A DNA stretch of 64,000 nucleotides. Source: Niveispirillum sp048066115. GTDB lineage: Bacteria; Pseudomonadota; Alphaproteobacteria; Azospirillales; Azospirillaceae. The number at the start of each line of letters is the position of its first letter. Within the stretch, counting starts at the first letter, position 1. The stretch is taken from contig NZ_JBLTYX010000003.1 in NCBI RefSeq assembly GCF_048066115.1, positions 248,001-312,000 of the forward strand, in the 5' to 3' direction. Below the pieces are notes generated by a model. The model did no database searches, was not told the origin of the DNA, and was given only the letters and a program-made list of their open reading frames with translations. Below, piece after piece: positions 8,233 through 15,992 of this stretch. A program made the translations under genes and the position numbers.

Positions 8233-8994
8233 ATGGTCATGACCCAAACCCTTGGACCCGCCCCTTTGCTGCGCCGGTCGGTGCTGGCGCATCTCGGTGC
8301 CGCCATCCCGCTGCTGCTGGCCGTCGCCTGGGGGCTGGGGCAGGCGATGGGGGTGCCCTATGCCTATCCGGCTGCGGTGCTGGTGGCGTTCCTGCCGGTG
8401 CTGTGGTTCGCGCTGACCCGGTTGGGGGCGCATGCCGGTCCCGGCTGGGGCCACGCCAACCGCGTCACCCTGCTGCGGTCGGGCCTGCTGGCCCTGGTCG
8501 GGGGAACCCTGCCCTTCGCCCATGCGTTGGGCACAGGCCCGGCATGGGTGGTGGCGGTGATCGCCGTCACCGCCCTGGTCCTGGATGGGGTGGATGGTTG
8601 GCTGGCGCGCCGGCAGGGACTGTCCAGCCCCTATGGCGCCCGGTTCGACATGGAGATGGACACGCTCGCCATCCTCTATCTCTGCCTGCTGCTCTTTCTG
8701 TCGGGGGAGGTGGGGGCCTGGGTGCTGCTGTCGGCGCTGCTGCGGCCCCTGTTCGTGGCGGCGGGGTGGGTCTGGCCCGTGGTGGCCCGGCCACTGCCCC
8801 ACAGCCAGCGGCGGCGGGTCATCTGCATGGTGCAGGTGGGGGTGCTGGCCCTGGCCGTCACGCCGCTGGCCGGGCCGCCGCTGACCGGCCTTGCGGTGGG
8901 TGCAGCGCTTGCGCTTTTGCTTTTCTCTTTCAGCGCCGATACGGTTTGGCTCCTGAGCCGCCGCGATGACGCCGGTGGAACGAAAAATGGATAG
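8233..8994 (+). CDS. CDP-alcohol phosphatidyltransferase family membrane protein
   Basis: The 253-residue polytopic membrane protein contains the CDP-alcohol phosphotransferase signature as 'DGVDGWLARR' followed by G and 'FDMEMD' (residues about 117-140). The spacing D-G-x2-D-G-x2-A-R-x8-G-x3-D-x3-D and its metal-binding aspartates are intact. Such enzymes transfer a phospho-alcohol from a CDP-linked donor during lipid synthesis; the specific alcohol cannot be told from sequence. ATG 8233 is used; ATG 8239 is an alternative. The end overlaps the next gene, indicating coupling. Confidence 0.87.
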   Translation: MVMTQTLGPAPLLRRSVLAHLGAAIPLLLAVAWGLGQAMGVPYAYPAAVLVAFLPVLWFALTRLGAHAGPGWGHANRVTLLRSGLLALVGGTLPFAHALGTGPAWVVAVIAVTALVLDGVDGWLARRQGLSSPYGARFDMEMDTLAILYLCLLLFLSGEVGAWVLLSALLRPLFVAAGWVWPVVARPLPHSQRRRVICMVQVGVLALAVTPLAGPPLTGLAVGAALALLLFSFSADTVWLLSRRDDAGGTKNG

Positions 8995-10138
8995 CATGGT
9001 TCTGGAATACGCCTCCGCCGATCACGCCACCCCGCCGGACCATGCGGCCCAGCGCGCGGTTGATCGCGCCCTGTCCGACCTGCGCCGGGGGGAGGTGCTG
9101 GTGGTCACGGCCGATGCTGGCCGGGCGCTGCTGGTCATGGCGGCGGAAGCGGTGACGACCCAGGCCCTGAACCATCTGGCGCAGCTGTCCGGTGCCGCCC
9201 CGTCCCTGGTGATCACCGGCCAGCGCGGCCGGGCCCTGGGCCTGGGCGTGCCCGTGGACGGGCCTGTGCGCGTTTCCCCGCCCGCCGGCCTGACCGCCGA
9301 TCTGGTGCGCGACCTGACCGATCCCACCCGCCCGGCCCGTGCCGGCAAGGTGGCCGGTGCTGCTGCCATCGACGGTGCGGCGGAAGGGGCGGCCACCATT
9401 CTGGCCAAGATCGCCGGCCTGCTGCCCGCCGCCATCGTGGCATCGCTGCCCGGCGGACGCGGACCTGTGGATGCCGGCGCCTTCGCCCGCCGTCACGACC
9501 TGCTGACCGTGCGCGCGGCCGACATCGTCGATTACCGCCGCCGCTCCGCCCAGAGCCTGGCGCGCGTGGCCGAAGCCGCCGTGCCGCTGGAGGATGCGGA
9601 ACGGACCCGCATCATCGCCTTCCGCCCCACCGATGGCGGGCCGGAACATCTGGCCATCGTCATCGGTGATCCGGCGCCGGGCCAGCCGGTGCTGGCGCGC
9701 CTGCATTCGGAATGTTTCACCGGCGATCTGCTGGGGTCCTTGCGCTGTGACTGCGGTCCGCAGCTGCGCGGCGCCATCAAGGAGATCGCGGAGGCCGGCC
9801 AGGGCATCGTCCTGTACTTGGCTCAGGAAGGGCGCGGCATCGGCCTGATGAACAAGCTGCGCGCCTATCGCCTGCAGGATGGCGGGCTGGATACGGTGGA
9901 TGCCAACAATGTCCTGGGCTTCGATGCCGATGAGCGGGTCTATCTGCCCGCTGCCGGCATGCTGCGCCAGCTGGGCTTCGCCCAGGTGCGCCTGCTGACC
10001 AACAATCCTGACAAGATGGAACAGCTGTCGCGCTGGGGCGTGGAGGTGGTGGAACGCGTTCCCCACATCTTCCCCGCCAATGGCCATAACGAGGCCTATC
10101 TGCGCACCAAGGCCGAGAAGTCGGGGCATTTGTTTTAA
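8987..10138 (+). CDS. ribA: GTP cyclohydrolase II with degenerate DHBP synthase-like N-terminal domain
   Basis: The C-terminal half (from about residue 185) is a canonical GTP cyclohydrolase II, the first step of riboflavin synthesis. It has 'HSECFTGDLLGSLRCDCG' with the three zinc cysteines, 'YLAQEGRGIGL' and 'DKMEQLSRWG'. The N-terminal half has the length and rough fold pattern of DHBP synthase (RibB). It lacks the acidic catalytic motifs (DxEGD-type, HTE) and so is presumably inactive. The start is ATG 8987 or 8996 (open from 8966); 8987 overlaps the preceding stop. Confidence 0.9.
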   Translation: MDSMVLEYASADHATPPDHAAQRAVDRALSDLRRGEVLVVTADAGRALLVMAAEAVTTQALNHLAQLSGAAPSLVITGQRGRALGLGVPVDGPVRVSPPAGLTADLVRDLTDPTRPARAGKVAGAAAIDGAAEGAATILAKIAGLLPAAIVASLPGGRGPVDAGAFARRHDLLTVRAADIVDYRRRSAQSLARVAEAAVPLEDAERTRIIAFRPTDGGPEHLAIVIGDPAPGQPVLARLHSECFTGDLLGSLRCDCGPQLRGAIKEIAEAGQGIVLYLAQEGRGIGLMNKLRAYRLQDGGLDTVDANNVLGFDADERVYLPAAGMLRQLGFAQVRLLTNNPDKMEQLSRWGVEVVERVPHIFPANGHNEAYLRTKAEKSGHLF

Positions 10139-10152
10139 GGTTTTTTACAGTT

Positions 10153-10255
10153 CCCTCAGACGCCGGGCGCCGCCATCCGGCGGCTTGGCTTGCGCGTCCA
10201 TGGGGGCGCGGGCGCTCAACGCGCCAGCCAAGTCACATCGAAGATGTGACTTGGC
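10153..10255 (+). repeat. Multi-hairpin dispersed element, copy B
   Basis: This copy begins CCCTCAGACGCCGGGCG 14 bases after the ribA stop. Hairpin 1 is GCCGCC-ATCC-GGCGGC, the junction is TTGGCTTGC, and hairpin 3 is of the GGCGC-TCAAC-GCGCC subtype. The copy ends in a 13-bp hairpin (10227-10239 with 10243-10255, loop GAA) whose stem sequence is unlike that of any other copy. Confidence 0.88.
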
Positions 10256-10284
10256 ATGACCCGGCAGGAATCTCCCTCCCGCAC

Positions 10285-10301
10285 TTGGCACGGTCCCTGC
10301 A
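10285..10301 (+). promoter_or_regulatory. Sigma-54 (RpoN)-type promoter
   Basis: The sequence TTGGCACGGTCCCTGCA matches the -24/-12 consensus TTGGCACRNNNNTTGCW. The invariant GG (10287-10288) and GC (10299-10300) are separated by exactly ten bases. It lies 29 bases upstream of the ATG at 10330. I did not locate an enhancer site for an activator. Confidence 0.72.
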
Positions 10302-10329
10302 TTGATGTTCCCGAACCCGGAGGAACGTC

Positions 10330-11625
<1,296 letters not shown>

Positions 11626-11650
11626 TCGCCGCGTGCCGGTGGCGTATCCC

Positions 11651-12178
11651 ATGATGATCCGCCCCCGCCGCAGGCCGTTCCCCGTGCGCTTCCTTCTTCC
11701 GCTTCTGCTCGCCCTGATCCTGACTGCACCCCCTGCCTGGGCAAATGATGCCGCACGGCTGGAGAAGGCGCGGGTGCTGATGGAACTGTCGGGCAGCGAT
11801 GTCCTGGCCGATCAGGCGCTGCTGGCCGTGACGCGCCAGGCGGAAGAACTGATCGCGCATGAGAATCCAGGGCGGGAGGCGGAGGTGACGATCCTGGTCC
11901 GCGACCATTTCCTGCCCAAGGCAAGGGCGGCCCTGCCGGAACTGTCGCGCGGCATCACCGGCCTCTATGCAGCACATTTCACGGCCGCCGAACTGGATCA
12001 GATGATCGCCTTCTACCGCTCCCCGGCCGGGCGCAAGCTGGTGGCGCTGTCGCCCACCATCATGGCGCAGAGCATGTCGCTGGGCCAGGCTTGGGCGGAG
12101 GGCGTGGCCGACCGGGCGTGGGACAGCTTCACCAGGGCCGCGCGCGACCGTGGTCTGGCGGTGCCGAAGCAGCTGTGA
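11651..12178 (+). CDS. DUF2059 domain secreted/periplasmic protein
   Basis: The 175-residue product has an N-terminal signal peptide (Arg-rich n-region, hydrophobic 'FLLPLLLALILTA', cleavage after 'PAWA'). A DUF2059 domain follows with the characteristic 'ELDQMIAFYRSPAGRKL' helix pair near residue 115. The domain is of unknown function. I chose ATG 11651, since the frame upstream overlaps the polyglutamine gene and is not signal-like; ATG 11654 is equally possible. Confidence 0.82.
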   Translation: MMIRPRRRPFPVRFLLPLLLALILTAPPAWANDAARLEKARVLMELSGSDVLADQALLAVTRQAEELIAHENPGREAEVTILVRDHFLPKARAALPELSRGITGLYAAHFTAAELDQMIAFYRSPAGRKLVALSPTIMAQSMSLGQAWAEGVADRAWDSFTRAARDRGLAVPKQL

Positions 12179-12183
12179 GCCAT

Positions 12184-12225
12184 CGGTCATTTCTCATGAC
12201 CGCCGGCCCGGCTTCTCGAGGGAAC
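12184..12225 (-). repeat. Truncated multi-hairpin element between convergent genes
   Basis: Read on the minus strand, the element's TTCCCTC box is followed by a short GCCGGGCCGGCGG stretch and ends in a 7-bp hairpin (12184-12190 with 12196-12202). It looks like a shortened derivative of the dispersed multi-hairpin family and occupies the gap between the convergent DUF2059 and cyclophilin genes. Confidence 0.45.
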
Positions 12226-12231
12226 TGAAAA

Positions 12232-13134
12232 CTACCCCTTTACCGGCCGCACCGGCGGCATGGCGTTGCAGACATCGACATGGCCCGAGGCGCGGATGAA
12301 GAAATCATCCTGGCGAAAGCGCCGCGCGTCGCGCCACTTGGTGTAGGTCTCCGACTGGCCGGACAGGACCTCGATCTTTTCCCGCTCCGCCTCCGGCACG
12401 TCGGCGGCCAGCCGCACCGTGCTGATCGGCACGCGCTGTTCGACCTTCTCATAGAAGCCGAGCGCGCCCGTGCCGCGCGGCAGGGCGGTCAGCAGTTCCA
12501 TGCCCTTCAGGACGCGGCCCACCAGGGTGATGACCCGGTCCAGCGGACGGGGGGAGTGGCCGATGACGGTGTACAGCTCCGCCCCGCTGCCGCTGTCCAG
12601 CGGCATGCCGCGCCCGACCCCGACAATGCCATAGCAATGGGTCATCCAGGCTTCGCCCGATTTCGGATCGCGGGCGGCGGGGAAGATATCGGAGATGCCG
12701 ACCTCCGGCGCATAAGCGTCCGGATCGGGCAGCTTGGCGAAGGGCAGGCTCCTGGCCCCGTCCTTGACGGTGAATTCCGGTGCCAGCTTGTCCAGCGCCG
12801 TCTTCATCGGCTTGGGCGTTTCGTCGGGCATGCCCCATTGGGTCACGTAATTATCCTGCACGCGGACGATGAACGTGCCCTCGTACCAGTTCTCGCGTGC
12901 CAGCTTGCGCATGTTCTCCACATGCACGGGCGCGAATCCGGGCGCCAGTTCGATCACCACCCGTCCGCCCGGCAGTTCCATGTACAGCGTGTTTTCCGGC
13001 GCAGGCGCCCGCCAGTCGGTGGCGGGCGATGCCGCCAGCACTTCCGCCGGTGTGGCGCGCTTGGGCGCCTCCTCGGCGGTGGCTTGGATGGACAGGGCCA
13101 GCAGGGCGGCGGTGGCAAGCAAGGTCAGGCGCAT
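12232..13134 (-). CDS. Cyclophilin-type peptidyl-prolyl cis-trans isomerase, exported
   Basis: The 300-residue protein has a signal peptide ('LTLLATAALLALSIQATA') and a cyclophilin domain ('LYMELPGGRVVIELAPGFAPVHVENMRKLARENWYEGTFI' region, residues about 50-95, then 'GVGRGMPLDSGSGAELYTVIG' and 'LVGRVLKGMELL'). The family catalyses prolyl isomerisation; this member probably acts on periplasmic proteins. The classical catalytic Arg of 'RFxxxQ' appears as 'FIVRVQDNYVTQWG'. An additional C-terminal 60 residues are unassigned. ATG 13134 starts the signal peptide. Confidence 0.88.
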   Translation of the reverse strand: MRLTLLATAALLALSIQATAEEAPKRATPAEVLAASPATDWRAPAPENTLYMELPGGRVVIELAPGFAPVHVENMRKLARENWYEGTFIVRVQDNYVTQWGMPDETPKPMKTALDKLAPEFTVKDGARSLPFAKLPDPDAYAPEVGISDIFPAARDPKSGEAWMTHCYGIVGVGRGMPLDSGSGAELYTVIGHSPRPLDRVITLVGRVLKGMELLTALPRGTGALGFYEKVEQRVPISTVRLAADVPEAEREKIEVLSGQSETYTKWRDARRFRQDDFFIRASGHVDVCNAMPPVRPVKG

Positions 13135-13197
13135 GTCGCTTCTTCTTCTGGTCGTGGATTGCCGAAGCGGCAGCATCACAGAAGCGGCCCCGCCCTA

Positions 13198-14454
13198 TCA
13201 AGGGGTGGTGAGGGGTTTGCCGGTAAACGGGTTCCAGCGTTTCGCCGCCAGCACCGCCCAGGATGTAGCGCCCAGATGCGGCTGACGGAAATAGAAGAAG
13301 TCGGCATCCTTGCTGTCGGGTCCGATGGCGAAGCCGGTGGACAGTTTCTCCCCGCGCGTGGCCCACAGGTAACCGCCGGGGCTGATGTCACTGACCAGGG
13401 TGGCCAGTATCGTATCGGCGCGTTCCCGATCACCGGCGGCAAACCAGGCCAGGGCGGCCTGGGCGGTGCCCTCCACCCAGACCCCATCGCGGTCGCCGTT
13501 GAAATCATAGCCGCCGGCCACGCCATGCACCTTGTCCGCATAGTCCAGGGCGCGCCGCCATTCTGTTGCGGCACCGGGCAGCAGCAGGGGCCAGAGCTGG
13601 GCATCCAGGCCGGAATTGCCATTATTCACGCTGGCCCCGTCTTCCAGGGTGCCAGTCGGGAAATGGCCGGCGCCCGTCCGCCACATCGCGTCCAGGAAGG
13701 AACGCGCCGATGCCTTGCCGGCGGGCCAGTCACCACCCTTGGCGCCCGACCTTTCCAGCCAGCCGAACAGGGCGACAAGGTCGGTATTATGTTCCGTGGC
13801 CTTCCACCCCAGCGGCCTTGTGCCGGCCCCGTCGCCATGCACGCCGCCGGTGAAGCCGCCGGGGCCCTTGGCGTCGGCGGTGTGGGCCAGCACCCAGGCG
13901 CCCAGCTTCGCGGCCCCGTCACGGTATTTCGGCTCGTCCAGCGCCTCGGCCAGGGTCAGCAGGGCCAGGCCGGCCCAGGCGACATTGCCGGTGGCGGTGC
14001 CGACCTGATAGGCATCCTCTTCCCAGCGCTGGGATTTCTGGTTCCACCAGCCATTGGGCGGGATGGGGAATTCCTGCTGCGGCCCGGCGCGATAGGTGGT
14101 GCGCAGCCGCCCCTGCGGTCCGGCCCGGTCACTGTCCACCGCCGACAATAGCGCGTCGCCAATGCGCCTGGCCTTGATGGCGCGGCGGCAGGCGACCAGG
14201 GCGATGGCGGCCAGCGCATTATCATAGGTGAAGGCGGCATTCTTCAGCGCATCCTCGGCCGGGGCCCCGGCACCGGACGGGTGGTCGAAGCTGCGCAGGA
14301 AGGCCGGCCCCTTGCCGGGCACGGCATCGACCGCCACCGTCAGCGCCCCGCACAGCCGGCTTTCCAGCAGCGCGTTGGGGCGAGCCTCCTGCGCTGTGGC
14401 CGGGAGGGTGAGGGAGAGCGCCAGGGTGGCGACGATCAGTCGGGCAGCGCGCAT
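13198..14454 (-). CDS. Secreted protein with six-hairpin (alpha/alpha) barrel-like repeats
   Basis: The 418-residue product has a signal peptide ending 'LTLPATAQ' and alternating helical segments with conserved aromatic/Asp residues ('YDNALAAIAL', 'GNVAWAGLAL', 'TEHNTDLVALFGWL', 'VWVEGTAQAALAWF'). The pattern is typical of six-hairpin glycosidase-like folds. Enzymatic activity is not established; a polysaccharide substrate is inference. Its ATG at 14454 overlaps the last base of the XRE antitoxin stop (TGATG), so it appears translationally coupled to a toxin-antitoxin pair. Confidence 0.6.
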   Translation of the reverse strand: MRAARLIVATLALSLTLPATAQEARPNALLESRLCGALTVAVDAVPGKGPAFLRSFDHPSGAGAPAEDALKNAAFTYDNALAAIALVACRRAIKARRIGDALLSAVDSDRAGPQGRLRTTYRAGPQQEFPIPPNGWWNQKSQRWEEDAYQVGTATGNVAWAGLALLTLAEALDEPKYRDGAAKLGAWVLAHTADAKGPGGFTGGVHGDGAGTRPLGWKATEHNTDLVALFGWLERSGAKGGDWPAGKASARSFLDAMWRTGAGHFPTGTLEDGASVNNGNSGLDAQLWPLLLPGAATEWRRALDYADKVHGVAGGYDFNGDRDGVWVEGTAQAALAWFAAGDRERADTILATLVSDISPGGYLWATRGEKLSTGFAIGPDSKDADFFYFRQPHLGATSWAVLAAKRWNPFTGKPLTTP

Positions 14455-14846
14455 CAATCCGCCCGCTTCGGGGGCAGCAGGCATTCAACGGGAATGCGCA
14501 ATACGCCGGAGAGCCGGGTCATGGCCTCCAGGCTGCCAGGTTTACGGCCGGATTCGATCTCGGAAAGATAAGAAGGGGATACGCTGGCCTGTTCGGCCAG
14601 TGCCTGCTGGGTGAGTTCCCGGTACTGGCGATAGACGCGAACGGGATGCATCCCATCCATGATCTGTTCAGCCAATTCAAAGGGAACAGCCTCTTCCTCA
14701 CCCCGTTCCAGACGGCGCATAGCCGCTTGGATTTCCGCCATATCCTGCGCGTCTTCCAGCATCTCCAGCAGAGCCTCGAAATCGGCGCGGCGCAGGGTGA
14801 CGCTTTCCTGGTCTTCATGGATCGGTCGCAAGGACAGGGCGTTCAT
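14454..14846 (-). CDS. XRE-family antitoxin/transcriptional regulator
   Basis: The 130-residue protein has an N-terminal acidic helical segment ('VTLRRADFEALLEMLEDAQD'). A C-terminal HTH_XRE domain follows ('LTQQALAEQASVSPSYLSEI ESGRKPG' region, residues about 78-115). The start ATG overlaps the stop of the upstream RelE-type gene by four bases (ATGA). The toxin-first order resembles higBA/relE-xre modules. The protein probably neutralises the toxin and represses the operon at the palindrome near 15101-15123. Confidence 0.88.
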   Translation of the reverse strand: MNALSLRPIHEDQESVTLRRADFEALLEMLEDAQDMAEIQAAMRRLERGEEEAVPFELAEQIMDGMHPVRVYRQYRELTQQALAEQASVSPSYLSEIESGRKPGSLEAMTRLSGVLRIPVECLLPPKRAD

Positions 14847-15094
14847 CGATAGACCTCCCGACGGTTGCCGATCCGGGTGATCGTCACCGTCATCACTCCA
14901 TTGTCGATACGATACAGGGCACGCCAGTCGCCTTGGCGAATACGGCCCACGCCGTCCCCAAACGCCTTTGCCCATGGATGGATGCCGTAAGGATCGGCGG
15001 CGAATACGCGAAGCGTCTCACGCATGGCCCGACCACCATGCGCAGGCATGTTGGCCAACATCTTCTGAGCATTGGTCAGGATGATCAGCTTCAT
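14843..15094 (-). CDS. RelE/ParE superfamily toxin
   Basis: The 83-residue product shows the RelE-type C-terminus 'GRIRQGDWRALYRIDNGVMT' and 'RIGNRREVYR'. In this fold basic residues contact mRNA on the ribosome (RelE) or gyrase (ParE). Start ATG 15094 ('MKLIILTNAQ') gives the usual toxin length; ATGs at 15103 and 15106 and an open frame to 15130 are alternatives. It forms an overlapping operon with the downstream XRE antitoxin. Target and toxicity are inferred from family only. Confidence 0.85.
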   Translation of the reverse strand: MKLIILTNAQKMLANMPAHGGRAMRETLRVFAADPYGIHPWAKAFGDGVGRIRQGDWRALYRIDNGVMTVTITRIGNRREVYR

Positions 15095-15100
15095 CACAAT

Positions 15101-15123
15101 CATCATCGCCAATAGCGATGATG
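15101..15123. promoter_or_regulatory. Palindromic operator candidate of the toxin-antitoxin operon
   Basis: The 9-bp inverted repeat CATCATCGC / GCGATGATG, spaced by CAATA, lies directly upstream of (and overlapping alternative starts of) the RelE-type gene. This is the usual position for autoregulation by the antitoxin. Confidence 0.5.
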
Positions 15124-15137
15124 TTGGCAAGCAGGAG

Positions 15138-15746
15138 CTATCCCCGCACCCGCAGCCCCGCCGCCAGCGTTTCCACCAGTTCGGCCATCATCACCTCCGG
15201 GTCGGCGCTGCTGACCGGGGCCAGGTTGCCGGAAACGATGCCTTCCACCAGGCCGTTGACGGCGGCCCAGGTGGTGGCGGCGGCGCGTTCCAGCCGGTCG
15301 GGGCTGGCCTTGGGGATCAGCGGCGCCACCGCCATCTCGATCCCCCGGCGCAGGCGCACGATCCGTTCCAGCAGCCAGTCGGGCAGCGGTTCGGTCAGGA
15401 CCGGCGGGCGGTTGTCGATCAGGGTCTGGAACAGGTTCAGGTTGGACCGTGCGAAGCTGAGATAGGCCTTGGCCAGGGCCAGCAGCCGCGTTTCCACCGC
15501 CGCGTCGCTCGGCACGGCGTCATCGGCCGCCTTCATCACCACCTGTAAACGGTCTAGCAGCTCTGCGTTCAGATGCAGGCGCACCGTGTCGAGATTGGGG
15601 TACAGGTTGTAGAGTGTTCCCACCGAACAACCGACAGCCAGTGCCAAAGTCCGCGCCGTCAGCGCGGCCAGCCCATGGTCGGCGACCAGTTTGCGCGCCT
15701 CGTGCAGGACGGCTTTGGCGAGTTCGGCGCGGGGCTGACGGCTCAT
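15138..15746 (-). CDS. TetR/AcrR family transcriptional regulator
   Basis: The 202-residue protein has an N-terminal TetR helix-turn-helix ('ADHGLAALTARTLALAVGCSVGTLYNLYPNLD', residues about 20-52) and an all-helical ligand-binding domain with 'TTWAAVNGLVEGIVSG' near residue 160. ATG 15746 is preferred over 15782 because the family starts near 'RAELAKAVLHEA'. It is divergent from sucA, sharing a 246-bp intergenic region, and lies upstream of the toxin-antitoxin genes on the same strand. Its ligand is unknown. Confidence 0.9.
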   Translation of the reverse strand: MSRQPRAELAKAVLHEARKLVADHGLAALTARTLALAVGCSVGTLYNLYPNLDTVRLHLNAELLDRLQVVMKAADDAVPSDAAVETRLLALAKAYLSFARSNLNLFQTLIDNRPPVLTEPLPDWLLERIVRLRRGIEMAVAPLIPKASPDRLERAAATTWAAVNGLVEGIVSGNLAPVSSADPEVMMAELVETLAAGLRVRG

Positions 15747-15992
15747 CGGCGATTTTTCCCTGACTTTCCCTGGATTTGGCACGCACGGACACTATCTTTA
15801 GCACGGGCGCGCGGTTTTCAATCGACCTTTGTCCGGCTACCCATGTTACCCGTGCTCACGGCAAAAGGCTGCCTCGGCAGACCTGCATGTTGATGACACC
15901 GCCTAGCTGACGTAAAACCGTCGCGGATTCTCAAGCCTTTGCACCCGGCCCCGGCGATCCAACGTCGCGGGCCTTTCCGACCGGAACCCCAA

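Noticed and set aside
15775..15800. A second sigma-54-like site (TTTGGCACGCACGGACAC) upstream of sucA
   Set aside because: The invariant GC at the -12 position is missing at the required spacing.
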